Below, one piece after another: positions 51,635 to 61,181 of a stretch of 64,000 bases of DNA. Every line of letters begins with the position of its first letter. Positions within the stretch are counted from its first letter, which is position 1. The stretch is taken from assembly GCF_014696625.1 (NCBI RefSeq), contig NZ_JACJQL010000013.1, positions 62,001-126,000 on the forward strand. The letters are read 5' to 3'. Source of the DNA: Nostoc parmelioides FACHB-3921 (GTDB lineage Bacteria > Cyanobacteriota > Cyanobacteriia > Cyanobacteriales > Nostocaceae). The position numbers and the translations under genes were made by a program. Below the pieces are notes generated by a model that had not been told where the DNA came from, ran no database searches, and saw only the letters and a list, made by a program, of their open reading frames with translations.

Positions 51635-51759
51635 TAGGACTTACGCACCCAGTTTGTCTTTTGAGACTGGGTGTAAGGGGGTAAAGATATAGGGGTGTAA
51701 ATGTTGAAAACCCCTACACCCCTACACCCTTGATTTTTAGTTTTCAGATATAAGTCCTA
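51635..51759. mobile_element. 125-bp MITE of the TAGGACTTA family
   Basis: The left end TAGGACTTACGCACCCAG shares its first 13 bases with the element at 10575. The right end is ATAAGTCCTA, so only nine terminal bases are paired. The interior has a GGGTGTAAGGGGGTAAAG run and its inverse CCCCTACACCCCTACACCC. No target duplication is visible. The rest of the 637-bp spacer 51446-52082 shows no gene; short reverse frames there lack features. Confidence 0.6.
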
Positions 51760-52082
51760 TCACTAAAAGGCTATTTTCTCTTTTCACAATTAATGAAAGT
51801 ACGGCAATAATAAAAGAATGTTTGTCATCAACATTCTCACAACTCTGACACCATTTCATTTTTTGGATGATACAAATACATCGGTAGTAGCGTATAGCTC
51901 TACACCCCTGCAACACATCCAATATGTATCAGAATTTCTGTGAAAGGGGATAATACTAGCCATTAATCAGTGGCTAAAATAAGCTTTTTGAAATTGACTA
52001 GTCTAGCTTGTGAAGACACTGATACATTATGAAGTTGAGCATAGAACAAAGTTAGATTTCTCTTTATTACCCTGGCAAGTCT

Positions 52083-54377
52083 ATGTTGCTCCACAAAAGA
52101 CAAATTGTGTTAATTTTGGCTTGGCTAGTGCTGATTTTTACTCAGGCAATAGCTATATACCAGGGTGAGCCTTATATTTCTTCTTGCTTTCCCGTATCTA
52201 GATTAGCGATCGCGCTCACCTTTTGGCTAGAACTAATTGCCATCATTATCACAGGTATTGCTTTTATCCTCACAGCCACCAAGCAAGATGTCACTGAACA
52301 TCCGCACCCAGAAGACAAACTGCATAGCCACCAGCAAAAATTATCTACACTACCAGAAGTTACCGACGATATTACAGCCTTTAAACAAACGCAAGCAACC
52401 CTACAAAGTAATCAAAATTTAATCCACACTGTTCTAGAAAATATTCCCAATGGTGGCGTTTTCCTGTTTGACCAAAATTTACGCTTTATCTTGGCAGCAG
52501 GCTTAGGGTTAGGGGTGGTGGGAATTACTAAAGCTGATATAGAAGGTAAAACAATTTGGGAAGCACTCCCCCCAGAAACTTCTTCTAAGGTTGAGTTACC
52601 CTATCGCCAAGCATTTGCAGGCATCAGCTCCCGTTTTGAAGCACCCTATGGACATCGCGTTTATGAAGTCCATGTTTTACCTGTGAGGAATGATGATGGT
52701 GAGATTTTTGCGGGAATGACCATTACCCAGGAAATCACAGAGCGTAAACAATCTGAATTGGCTTTGCAAGATGCCCTACAACTGTTAAATCTACACATAG
52801 ATACTACTCCTTTGGCAGTAGTGCAGTGGGATTGCAACTTTTGCGTTACCCGTTGGTCATCGGCTGCTGAAAAAATCTTTGGCTGGCTGGCAGAGGAAGT
52901 AATAGGAAAATACATTCAAGATCTGCATATAGTTTATGAGGAAGATATTACAGCAGTCGCAGAGGTGAGCGATCGCCTCCTCAGTGGCCAAGAAGCGCAA
53001 ATTATCCAATACAATCGCAACTATACCAAAGATGGCAGAGTCATTTATTGCGAATGGTACAACTCCAGCATTACTAATGAAGAAGGTAGTGTTACCTCTG
53101 TGCTATCACTAGTGTTAGATGTAACAGAGCGCATACAAGCAGAAAAAGCACTACGCCAAAGCGAATTAATGGTAACTGAAGAGCGGGCGCAAGCTTTAGA
53201 ACGAGAACGGGCAGCTCGTATAGAACTGGAAAGAGCCAGTCGTATGAAAGATGAATTTTTAGCGATAGTTTCCCATGAATTGCGATCGCCCCTCAATGGT
53301 ATTTTAGGTTGGTCGCGCCTGCTCCGCACCCGCAAACTGTCACCAGAAAAAATTGAACAAGCTTTAGAATCCATTGAGCGCAATGCTCAAGCCCAAACTC
53401 AATTAATTGAAGACTTACTCGATATTTCCCGGATTATTCGCGGTAACATTCGCTTACTTGTGCGCCCCACAAAGCTGATTCCCGTAATTCAAGCCGCACT
53501 AGATACCGTCCGCCCAATTGCCAATACCAAATCAATCCAAATTATATCTCGCCTGAATTTTGATATTGGTTTAGTTTCTGCCGACCCAGAACGTTTACAG
53601 CAAGTGATTTGGAACCTACTTTCCAATGCAGTCAAGTTTACTCCTGAAGGTGGACGGGTAGAAATTTGCCTAGAACAAGTAGAGACTAATGTGCAGATTC
53701 AGGTAATTGACACAGGTACAGGCATCAGTCCTGAGTTTTTGCCTTATGTGTTTGACCGTTTCCGCCAAGCAGATGCTACCACAACCAGAAATCAAGGAGG
53801 ACTGGGTTTAGGTCTGGCGATCGTGCGTAATCTCGTTGAGCTTCACAATGGTAAAGTTTCAGTTTCTAGCCCAGGAGAAGGACAAGGAGCCACATTTACA
53901 GTCCAACTCCCAATCTTACCCACTTCCACCGCAATCACTCTAGAAGAACCCTTGATTCAAAGACAGACAGCCTGGGATACTAAAGTCCAAATCAGAGGAC
54001 TAAAAATCTTAGCAGTTGATGATGAACCAGATACTAGAGAATTTCTCAAAACCGCCTTAGAGCAATACGGAGCAATTGTGACAACCGCAGCCTCCACCCG
54101 TGAAGCTTTAAAACTGTTGCAATTAGTGAAGCCTGATGTGCTATTAAGTGATATTGGGATGCCAAATGAAGATGGCTACGCTCTAATTCGGCAAATTCGA
54201 GCGCTATCATCAGAACAAGGGGGAAATGTACCAGCCGCCGCCCTTACTGCTTACACCAGACAAAGCGATCGCCTCCAAGCTCTAACCGCCGGATTTCAAA
54301 TTCATATATCCAAACCAATTGAGCCAATCCAGTTATTAAAGATTGTTGCCACCCTGGCTGCCAACAACTCGAATTAA
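52083..54377 (+). CDS. Membrane hybrid histidine kinase (2 TM, PAS-PAS-HisKA-HATPase-REC)
   Basis: 764 residues. Two transmembrane helices near 8-27 and 41-64. PAS domains lie at about 110-225 (LENIPNGGVFLFDQNLRFILAAG) and 235-355 (TTPLAVVQWDCNFCVTRWSSAAEKIFGW). HisKA has phosphoacceptor His at about 398 in IVSHELRSPLNGILGW. The HATPase has NLLSNAVKFTPEGGRV, DTGTGISPEFLPYVFDRF and GGLGLGLAIVRNL. A C-terminal receiver holds Asp at about 690 in LLSDIGMPNEDGY. No DNA-binding output is present, so phosphate is probably passed to another regulator. Signal unknown. The two downstream secreted-protein genes may be independent. Confidence 0.93.
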   Translation: MLLHKRQIVLILAWLVLIFTQAIAIYQGEPYISSCFPVSRLAIALTFWLELIAIIITGIAFILTATKQDVTEHPHPEDKLHSHQQKLSTLPEVTDDITAFKQTQATLQSNQNLIHTVLENIPNGGVFLFDQNLRFILAAGLGLGVVGITKADIEGKTIWEALPPETSSKVELPYRQAFAGISSRFEAPYGHRVYEVHVLPVRNDDGEIFAGMTITQEITERKQSELALQDALQLLNLHIDTTPLAVVQWDCNFCVTRWSSAAEKIFGWLAEEVIGKYIQDLHIVYEEDITAVAEVSDRLLSGQEAQIIQYNRNYTKDGRVIYCEWYNSSITNEEGSVTSVLSLVLDVTERIQAEKALRQSELMVTEERAQALERERAARIELERASRMKDEFLAIVSHELRSPLNGILGWSRLLRTRKLSPEKIEQALESIERNAQAQTQLIEDLLDISRIIRGNIRLLVRPTKLIPVIQAALDTVRPIANTKSIQIISRLNFDIGLVSADPERLQQVIWNLLSNAVKFTPEGGRVEICLEQVETNVQIQVIDTGTGISPEFLPYVFDRFRQADATTTRNQGGLGLGLAIVRNLVELHNGKVSVSSPGEGQGATFTVQLPILPTSTAITLEEPLIQRQTAWDTKVQIRGLKILAVDDEPDTREFLKTALEQYGAIVTTAASTREALKLLQLVKPDVLLSDIGMPNEDGYALIRQIRALSSEQGGNVPAAALTAYTRQSDRLQALTAGFQIHISKPIEPIQLLKIVATLAANNSN

Positions 54378-54535
54378 AAGGAAGCCGGAGAGGAAATGAA
54401 TTCAGCCCACAAAATTCACAAATAATAACCCCCCACCCCTGGGGAATATGCCCAAAGAACGGTTTAAACAGAGTAAGAAACAATCTCAGTAAAACCTCGT
54501 CAAGAAATACATAATTGCAGAAACCCAAAACTATT

Positions 54536-55231
54536 ATGACTCGCTTGAATCACTGGAAATCTGGAGCCGCCGCACTCATGGCATTAACAGTCACAACAGG
54601 AACTGTTGCCCCAATCATTGCCTTTGCACCGGCTGCTAATGCCCAATTCATTGGTCAAAATCGGAGAGTTTCTATTCCTGCTGGAGTGACTTTTCCTGTT
54701 ACCTACGATAAAGAGCAAGTAGTTGTGAGTCGTGGAGAAACTATATCTTTAACTCTAAAAATAGCTAACAATATTATCGACAATAACAGGAACGTTTTGA
54801 TTCCTGCGGGAACTGAAGTTGTGGGACAACTAGAACCCGTATATTTCAACGGCAATTTTTCCCAAGACAGAAACGACCAAAGTAATGTCAGAGGTGTAAG
54901 GTTTGTTGCCAGAGAATTAATATTTCCTTCTGGCAATAGACAGTCAATCAGTGCCAATTCTCAAACTGTTACTAGACTAGAAAAAATCAGCAGAAATGAT
55001 TCTGGCAAAATATTAACTGATGCTGCTATTGGTGCAGGTGCTGCCACAGCAATTTCTTTGATTACAGGTAATCGCCGAATTGAAATTTTGGAACCTGTAG
55101 GTGGTGCAGCAGCAGGCGCTTTAGCTAGTGTATTATTACGCAAAAAAGAAGCTGAAGTCTTTGTGGTTCGACCAGAACAAGATTTGCGACTAGCCCTGAG
55201 TTCTAACTTGACAGTGGATGTTTTCCGCTAG
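54536..55231 (+). CDS. Secreted conserved protein, paralogue of the SLH protein downstream
   Basis: 231 residues from the ATG at 54536; a TTG at 54515 adds seven. The signal peptide ends at ANAQ (about residue 38). The mature part has a beta-rich domain beginning VSIPAGVTFPVTYDKEQVVVSRGETISLTL and VLIPAGTEVVGQLEPV. A Gly/Ala-rich segment (LTDAAIGAGAATAISLITG ... GGAAAGALASVLL) then resembles a glycine-zipper membrane hairpin. The same domain order and the N-terminal phrase HWKSGAAALMAL recur in the next gene. Probably an envelope protein; function unknown. Confidence 0.82.
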   Translation: MTRLNHWKSGAAALMALTVTTGTVAPIIAFAPAANAQFIGQNRRVSIPAGVTFPVTYDKEQVVVSRGETISLTLKIANNIIDNNRNVLIPAGTEVVGQLEPVYFNGNFSQDRNDQSNVRGVRFVARELIFPSGNRQSISANSQTVTRLEKISRNDSGKILTDAAIGAGAATAISLITGNRRIEILEPVGGAAAGALASVLLRKKEAEVFVVRPEQDLRLALSSNLTVDVFR

Positions 55232-55669
55232 TTAGTTTCCTGAAGATTTAATAGTGAATTTCATCATTCCTCTTTTAGCGATCGCTTCTTGGACTATATG
55301 TAGGCGATCGCTTAATTTTTTCCTCCCAAAATTCAACTTTTAGGTATAGCCGTAGCCAGATAGATCAGGACATCAAGCTAATATCAAACACTGACAACAC
55401 AAAGCTTTCAAGTCCGTCAACTGTCAACAGTTAACCGTCAACAGCTATACATCAGCCGCCAAATAAATGAAGATATAGGCTGGCTAATCATAAATCACCA
55501 GTAATAGCACTATTCCTAAATATCTAATACTTGTGATATAGCTATTTTGATTATTTTTGATTTTAACAACCTCATCCATTTTATACAGAAAAAAAGGAAC
55601 TTTTTAGTTATTAATACGGTCTAAATAATTAACAAGACAAACAAATAATTGAGTAGGTTAAGAAACTGT
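55232..55669. other. Spacer with HIP1-built hairpin and heptad repeats
   Basis: Two HIP1 octamers, AGCGATCGC (55277-55285) and GCGATCGCT (55304-55312), are inverted with an 18-nt loop and followed by TAATTTTTT, a plausible terminator for the upstream gene. Heptad units (GTCAACTGTCAACAG, CCGTCAACAGC) lie at about 55416-55446. The rest is an AT-rich promoter region for the SLH gene. Confidence 0.55.
55277..55321 (+). terminator. Terminator composed of two inverted HIP1 sites
   Basis: A nine-pair GC-rich stem formed by GCGATCGC palindromes with a T6 tail, 46 bp after the stop of the secreted protein gene. Confidence 0.55.
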
Positions 55670-56914
55670 ATGTTTAATTTAACTCGTTGGCAATCTGGCA
55701 CATCTGCGCTCATGGCTTTGAGCATCACAGCAGGAACTGTCGCACCTTTTTTAGTAGCATCTCCATCTTTCGCTCAAACTACTTTTTCTGATGTTTCCTC
55801 GAACTACTGGGCTGCACAGTTTATTCAACAATTGTCCCAGCGAGGCATTATTGCTGGTTTCCCTGATGGTTCATTCCGTCCAGAAGAACCAGTAACGCGC
55901 GCTCAATTTGCGGCGATGGTCAATAAAGCTTTTCAAAAAGCACCAGAACGGCAAGCAATTAATTTTGTTGATGTCCCCAGCAACTATTGGGCATCTAGCG
56001 CCATTCGGCAAGCCTATACCATTGGTTTCCTCTCAGGATACCCCGGCAATCGTTTTGAGCCTAACCAAGCTATTCCCCGCCAGCAGGTTTTGGTTTCCCT
56101 CGCCAACGGTCTGGAATATATTCCCAGTGGTAACGTTGAAAGTACTCTGCAATACTTTAACGACGCTGTTAAAGTTGCTGGCTATGCTCGTAGTCCCATA
56201 GCCGCCGCCACTGAGCAGAAAATTGTGGTGAATTATCCCAACGCCAACTTTTTAAATCCCACAGCAACAGCTACAAGGGCGCAGGTAGCAGCTTTTATCT
56301 ACCAAGCATTAGTTAGTTCTAATCAAGCCTCAGCAATCACCTCGCCCTATATTGTGGCTACTCAAGCTAATACCCCCAGAACGCCTACTGCTGTCACCAT
56401 TCCTCAAGGGACTGTGATTTCAGTCAAGTACGACAAGGCGGAGAAAATCCTCGTAACAAAGGATGAAACTGCACCTTTGACCCTTACCGTAGACGAAAAC
56501 GTAGTTACTCAAGCGGGTACTGTGGTAATTCCGGCTGGTAGCCAGGTAGTCGGGGAACTGAAGCCGGCTCAAGGCGGTTCCCAATTCGTGGCTCAAAAAC
56601 TCGTTTTAACTACAGGTCAAGAGTATCAACTGAATGCAACTTCAGAAGTCATTAACAAAACCGAAACTGTCAGAAAGGGTGCTAGCACAGGCACAATTAT
56701 TAAGAATACCGTCCTGGGTGCAGGTGCCGCCGCCGCCGTCTCTGCTGTCACAGGCGATCGCGCTATCGCTACCGAAGAAGTTTTAGGGGGTGCTGCCATT
56801 GGCGGATTAATCAGCTTGTTTTTCGGCAGAAATAGTGTTGACTTAATCGCTATCGACCCAGACACCGATTTACAAATGACCATTAACCAAAACCTACTGG
56901 TTTCATTGAGATAG
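55670..56914 (+). CDS. S-layer homology (SLH) domain envelope protein
   Basis: 414 residues from the ATG at 55670; a TTG at 55649 adds seven. Signal peptide to SFAQ (about residue 36). Three SLH repeats at about 38-215: FSDVSSNYWAAQFIQQL ... GFPDGSFRPEEPVTRAQFAAMV; FVDVPSNYWASSAIRQA ... GYPGNRFEPNQAIPRQQ; and a degenerate third. SLH domains anchor proteins to cell-wall polymer. The C-terminal 165 residues repeat the upstream gene's domain (TVISVKYDKAEKILVTKDETAPLTL, VVIPAGSQVVGEL, and a Gly/Ala hairpin VLGAGAAAAVSAVTG). It therefore looks like the upstream paralogue with SLH repeats inserted after the signal peptide. Confidence 0.88.
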   Translation: MFNLTRWQSGTSALMALSITAGTVAPFLVASPSFAQTTFSDVSSNYWAAQFIQQLSQRGIIAGFPDGSFRPEEPVTRAQFAAMVNKAFQKAPERQAINFVDVPSNYWASSAIRQAYTIGFLSGYPGNRFEPNQAIPRQQVLVSLANGLEYIPSGNVESTLQYFNDAVKVAGYARSPIAAATEQKIVVNYPNANFLNPTATATRAQVAAFIYQALVSSNQASAITSPYIVATQANTPRTPTAVTIPQGTVISVKYDKAEKILVTKDETAPLTLTVDENVVTQAGTVVIPAGSQVVGELKPAQGGSQFVAQKLVLTTGQEYQLNATSEVINKTETVRKGASTGTIIKNTVLGAGAAAAVSAVTGDRAIATEEVLGGAAIGGLISLFFGRNSVDLIAIDPDTDLQMTINQNLLVSLR

Positions 56915-56962
56915 TCAACCCCTGCTTGTAATTCCTAATTAATAACAACACTAATTTATTAA

Positions 56963-58327
56963 TTACGAATTACTTTGACTCATCGGTAACCAAATAATAA
57001 ACGTCGTTCCTGGTGTATTGGGTGAGGTTAATTTAGAGTTAATTGCCGGGCTGAAAATTTCAATTTCGCCCTGCATTTGCTCAATTAATTGTTTAGCGAT
57101 CGCCAATCCTAAGCCTGTACCAGGAATTTCTGTTTGGGCTTGTACGCCTCGGTAATGTCTTTCACCTAAATGGACTAAATCTTCTTGAGGAATACCAGGG
57201 CCATTATCACTAATCGCAATGCCTTGGAAGTTCAGTTTTTCTTGCCCGGCTTGAATATAAATCTTGCCACCTTGCGGTGTGTATTTTAAAGCATTATCAA
57301 TGATATTACTCAACACTTCTTGCAAAGCTTTAATATTCACCCTCACTAATGGCAAATCTTGAGAAATATCTGCTTTTAACTTGATATGTCTGTCTTGGGC
57401 GATCGCTTTGGCTGACATGAGTAATGGTGTTAATAAATCAACTACAGCACAATCAGTTAATTGCTCTCCCGTCCCCGGTAATAATAACGCTGGTTTGGCT
57501 TCTTTTTGGACGGTGGCTTCGACAAATCCCTCTTTTTCTGGTAACACTAGCCTAGATAAATCCGCCTCTGTCCAATCAATCACTTGCTCAAATTTTTGTA
57601 GCAATTCTTTGAGGCGATCGCTCTCCCTAACAATATTCTCGCCCACATCTCGATTTGGATCACCAGGGCGCAATCTTTTCAAGAGAAGTTTACCAAAAGT
57701 GCGTAAGGCAGTTAAGGGATTACGAAACTGATGTAATAGATTATCGAGTAAATCTTGCTGTTGTTCTTGCAGAATTTGTTGTTGATGCAGTTGGTGTTGC
57801 AACCATGCTCGACGCTGATCCAAAATACAAGCGATCGCCAGTGTTTGTCCAACTTTCTGCACTTGGCTTTGCTCTTGTTCGTTCCAGGGGCGATCGTCTC
57901 TACTCGTTACCAATAATCCCATCATCACACCCTCATGCACCAGAGGTAAAACTATTTGGCGTTCATCTAACAAGTAATCATTACCAAAAGGCGATGACGT
58001 TCCACCTACTGTAGGCGCTCTCCCCGACTCCGGTGTTTCTTCGGCTGGCGCTACAGTCAATAATTTTCCCTGTTGTTGAGGTAGCAACAGCACATCACCC
58101 ACTTGTAATTGTTTACGTGCATTCACCTCAGCAATTTCTTCTCCTGGTAGTATAACTGCTGTTTCTGGATAAACAACCACAGGAATCAGTTTCGCCTCCC
58201 CTGTCGGCGACTCTATCAATTCTTGGGTTAGATAAACTACACTTAAAGAAGCTCCTAGCCCTTGGGTAAGTAGTGCTATTTGCTCTCGACATAGAGCCAC
58301 AAAATCTGAACTGGCAGACATTAACAT
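56963..58327 (-). CDS. Soluble GAF-containing sensor histidine kinase
   Basis: 454 residues with no membrane helix. A GAF-like sensor region lies at about 10-180, with polar insert SGRAPTVGGTSSPFGNDYLLDERQIVLPLVHEGVMMGLLV. A Gln-rich helix follows (HQLHQQQILQEQQQDLLD). HisKA has His at about 205 in LLHQFRNPLTALRTFGKLLLKRL, typical of plastid/cyanobacterial CSK/Hik2-type boxes. The HATPase has NIIDNALKYTPQGGKI, DNGPGIPQ and GTGLGLAIAKQLIEQ. No receiver. The cognate regulator is not adjacent. ATGs at 58327 and 58321 are both possible. Confidence 0.9.
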   Translation of the reverse strand: MLMSASSDFVALCREQIALLTQGLGASLSVVYLTQELIESPTGEAKLIPVVVYPETAVILPGEEIAEVNARKQLQVGDVLLLPQQQGKLLTVAPAEETPESGRAPTVGGTSSPFGNDYLLDERQIVLPLVHEGVMMGLLVTSRDDRPWNEQEQSQVQKVGQTLAIACILDQRRAWLQHQLHQQQILQEQQQDLLDNLLHQFRNPLTALRTFGKLLLKRLRPGDPNRDVGENIVRESDRLKELLQKFEQVIDWTEADLSRLVLPEKEGFVEATVQKEAKPALLLPGTGEQLTDCAVVDLLTPLLMSAKAIAQDRHIKLKADISQDLPLVRVNIKALQEVLSNIIDNALKYTPQGGKIYIQAGQEKLNFQGIAISDNGPGIPQEDLVHLGERHYRGVQAQTEIPGTGLGLAIAKQLIEQMQGEIEIFSPAINSKLTSPNTPGTTFIIWLPMSQSNS

Positions 58328-58607
58328 TTTTCAGCTCTTGCTCAGGATCACGGTTTTTGAGGGAAGATAAGAGAAGATACTTTATTTTCCTCAGTTATTT
58401 AATAAAGCTTAACTAAATCTTTCGAGTAATGGTTTTTCTCAAGGAGTGATGTACCAATTAGCTTTTGATTTATCTACCGTCAATAGTAATATCTTTGTTG
58501 TATCTAAAGTTTAAAAACTATTGATCTTTTGAACTAGAACTTATATAATTACGACGGATTTTGTAGCTATCACTACAATCTATAGCTTGAAAGAGGAGGA
58601 AAATAGG

Positions 58608-58925
58608 TTGGCAAGGAGACGTAAAAGAAAAAGTCGTCGTCGCCAGGAAGGACGACGTATTTTAGAACACGTACCTCAATACAGCATCGAAAGCGGTGAA
58701 GAGAAACCCGTGACAGCAGCCAGAAAATTTATTCAAGCTGAAGGTATCTTGCCACCGGCGTTGCTACTCGTAAAGCGAAACGAACACACTACAGACCGTT
58801 ATTTTTGGGCAGAGAAAGGGCTGTTTGGCGCTCAATACGTTGAGGAAAATCATTTCCTGTTTCCCAGCCTGCGGGTACTTGAATCTCCCGCCGGGGTTGA
58901 ACCAGTGGCGGTAGGCAGTCGCTGA
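58608..58925 (+). CDS. DUF3155-family cyanobacterial protein
   Basis: 105 residues starting at TTG 58608, set by the Shine-Dalgarno GAGGAGG about ten bases upstream and by the family start MARRRKRKSRRRQEGRRILEHVPQ. A more distal TTG at 58587 would overlap that Shine-Dalgarno. The very basic N-terminus suggests RNA or DNA contact. The rest (FIQAEGILPPALLLVKRNEHTTDRYFWAEKGLFGAQYVEENHFLFPSL) is the conserved DUF3155 domain. Function unknown; restricted to cyanobacteria as far as I recall. Confidence 0.88.
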   Translation: MARRRKRKSRRRQEGRRILEHVPQYSIESGEEKPVTAARKFIQAEGILPPALLLVKRNEHTTDRYFWAEKGLFGAQYVEENHFLFPSLRVLESPAGVEPVAVGSR

Positions 58926-59450
58926 TTCATCGATGATAATCTTACGTGTTGAATACAGCTTCTGACAATCATTTAACTGGCAAAAGTGTGCAGTTTATGC
59001 AAAATTTCCAATTTTTTTAAGTTTGTCACTAATTTGCCAGTAGAGCTAGTCCAAGTAATTGAAAAATTGACTCTCAACAGACCAAATTGGTTTGTCTGGG
59101 TTGATTGCTTGTTTCATGATGCACAAGAGTATCAGGATAGAGCAAAAAACACCCAGAAGCGAGAGTTGAACTTTACTTTCCTCCTGTGGATTGTTCAGAA
59201 AACTCTGTCAAGATACACGGTTTTCCCTGCGATTTGGGGTCGTAGGGAAAAAGAACACTAGTACAAAAGGCGATAGGTAAAAAGCAAAGGGCGAAACATA
59301 AAGTGATATCAATTCAAAATTTTGGAGGATTGTGGTGCTTTGTGTTTAATTCCGCCATTTAGTACTAGTGATTCTCCCGATTGTCATCTCTTAAATACCC
59401 GTTTGTGGAAAAATCGACATACAGTTTGCATCTACACACTCAATTACTAA
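58926..59450. other. Spacer, no supported gene
   Basis: 525 bp. A forward frame at 58986-59261 (91 codons, GTG start) is Cys/Phe/Trp-rich with no Shine-Dalgarno or family similarity and is not called. No strong hairpin or repeat array is evident. Confidence 0.45.
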
Positions 59451-59981
59451 TTACTCATTAGGCTTTAAAGGTAGTGCTTTTTGTAGCTCAAGTAGTTCAT
59501 CACGGTGGGCAACAACAGTAATTTTACTAAACAATTGGGGCTGATTAGCCACAGATTCTAATTTCAGCACAACTTTTTCTAGCCTGCCTGCTTTTTTCCA
59601 ATAAAAAAGTCCACTCAAAGGCGCAAATAATACCAATCCCAGAAAAATATTACCGAATCTAGGGAACAACAAAGCGAAAACCAAAGACAAACACACTAAA
59701 CCAGCAGATGCTAGCAGCGTGAGAAACACTGCCAAAAATATGCTGGGTTTCACGAACCCTTCAAAAGTCACTTGGTTTTTTTCATGGTCTACTTCTGCCA
59801 CTCGGTAAGACCGAGAGCGAAAATACTCTTGTAATTGCGGCATTAAAACGGTTTCTTCTTGCTCGGAAACCAATTGCATCATTTCTGTACGGTCTTTAGT
59901 AGATGCCCGAATGAAGAAGAGCAAACCAACAGCCAGTAACAAGGTGAGTAAGAACGTTGATGGCAGAATAGCAGTATCCAT
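59451..59981 (-). CDS. CCB1-like cofactor assembly of complex C protein (cytochrome b6 haem attachment)
   Basis: 176 residues with an N-terminal membrane helix (about 8-24), RASTKDRTEMMQ, a short soluble section (EQEETVLMPQLQEYFRSRSYRVAEVDHEKNQVTFEGFVKPS) and two further helices near 78-120. This arrangement matches what I recall of the CCB1/DUF3529 family, which helps attach haem c_i to cytochrome b6 in thylakoids. The assignment is from motif memory. Database text should read cofactor assembly of complex C subunit B if right. Confidence 0.6.
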   Translation of the reverse strand: MDTAILPSTFLLTLLLAVGLLFFIRASTKDRTEMMQLVSEQEETVLMPQLQEYFRSRSYRVAEVDHEKNQVTFEGFVKPSIFLAVFLTLLASAGLVCLSLVFALLFPRFGNIFLGLVLFAPLSGLFYWKKAGRLEKVVLKLESVANQPQLFSKITVVAHRDELLELQKALPLKPNE

Positions 59982-60033
59982 AACTAATTATTAATGTTTA
60001 ACAGGGGGAGATTTATTCATTATTAATTATTGG

Positions 60034-60381
60034 TTAATTTGTCCTCACATAAATGTAATTTTGCCAAAGCCGGGCTAAATCTTCCGCTTGATGTTGCCAT
60101 TCTGGAGAAACTTGATACATTCGCCTGGGGCGACCTCTCCCTTCCAACTTCTTCCAATACCCAGTAATCGCCCTATTGTCTTCCAGAAATTTGATGGCAC
60201 TATAAAGTACAGTATCTGAGAGCCGATAGGTGGGGTGTTCAGTTTCTAGTTGCTGAATTAATTCAGTTCCGTAGGATTCACCTTGTAGTAAAACATACAG
60301 AATGTAACAAATTGCTACTTCCTGGCAGAGGTAAGTTGGCGGAGGATTTTCAAAGAATTGATATATATCCTCAATTTTCAT
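60034..60381 (-). CDS. PadR-family winged-helix regulator
   Basis: 115 residues. The winged-helix core has AICYILYVLLQGESYGTELIQQLETEHPTYRLSDTVLYSAIKFLEDN, and the wing GRGRPRRMYQVSPEW is the PadR hallmark. The C-terminal dimer helix is short. It is 52 bp upstream of the CCB1-like gene on the same strand, so the two may be cotranscribed. Ligand and targets unknown. Confidence 0.9.
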   Translation of the reverse strand: MKIEDIYQFFENPPPTYLCQEVAICYILYVLLQGESYGTELIQQLETEHPTYRLSDTVLYSAIKFLEDNRAITGYWKKLEGRGRPRRMYQVSPEWQHQAEDLARLWQNYIYVRTN

Positions 60382-61181
60382 AAGTTCGTGGATGGCTAAA
60401 AGTATCCCTTAAGGTGAAAGCTAAAGGTTTTTCATCAGTATAGGGCGCTACTTGCAAATGAGTAAGTATATAGCGCTACCTGGGGAAAATTTACCCAGTG
60501 TAAACAAGTAATGATGAACTACCCTGTGAACAGTACAGGTCACAAGCAAAAGTTTGAGTAACGCAAAGAATTGCGCCTCTATCTAGCTCTAATTAGTGTT
60601 GTGAGGAGGTGCCTAGACAGTGGCTTTGTCACTATCTAGGTGTCAAGTAATGCCGAGCTGGTTTAGAACTGCTGAAACGTAAGATGCTATCGAAGAAATT
60701 TTACAGGTAAAATGCCGTTTTGTCTGTAACTCTGTAAAAGTTAATAAATAGTTTATTTGGTAATAATTACATTGCTGAAGGTACATCTGTGTTTATCAAA
60801 CTCTCACACCAGTACGAATAAAAAAGCTACTAGGGGCTAAATAGAGGATTTTATGCTTATGCCGCTAGCTTTACAGCCCCTCAGTTCACAGCATTGTTTC
60901 CTCTTTTGGGTTTGCTAATCACAGTAAAAACTCACAAGCAAATATCAAAGATAACAGGATGAAGAAGTATGAGGAAAATAACTTTTAAATAGTTTTTTCT
61001 TTCTCCGTAGACAGCATTTTTTTACACTAACACTTTACTGAAAAAATAAGTGTGACTTTAAAAACTAACAAATCTTTGGCACAGCATGGCAGAAATAAAG
61101 ATAGTATTTTAGAGCAGCACACAGCCAAGATTGTCGATGTTTTATTTGCATTTTGTACTAGCCAGTTGGTGAGCAAGCCGT
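60382..61181. other. 800-bp spacer with two hairpins
   Basis: No gene is supported. CCTAGACAGTG (60612-60622) and CACTATCTAGG (60630-60640) form an 11-position stem with one mismatch and a 7-nt loop. AGGGGCT (60832-60838) and AGCCCCT (60875-60881) form a second, looser one. The length suggests a long leader or an untranslated RNA between the PadR gene and the DUF3611 gene. Confidence 0.4.

Noticed and set aside
51737..51922. Short reverse frame in the spacer before the hybrid kinase
   Set aside because: Starts in unique spacer, ends in MITE sequence, no motif or ribosome-binding site.
58986..59261. Forward frame of 91 codons after the DUF3155 gene
   Set aside because: GTG start without Shine-Dalgarno, biased Phe/Trp/Cys composition and no family motif; treated as chance.
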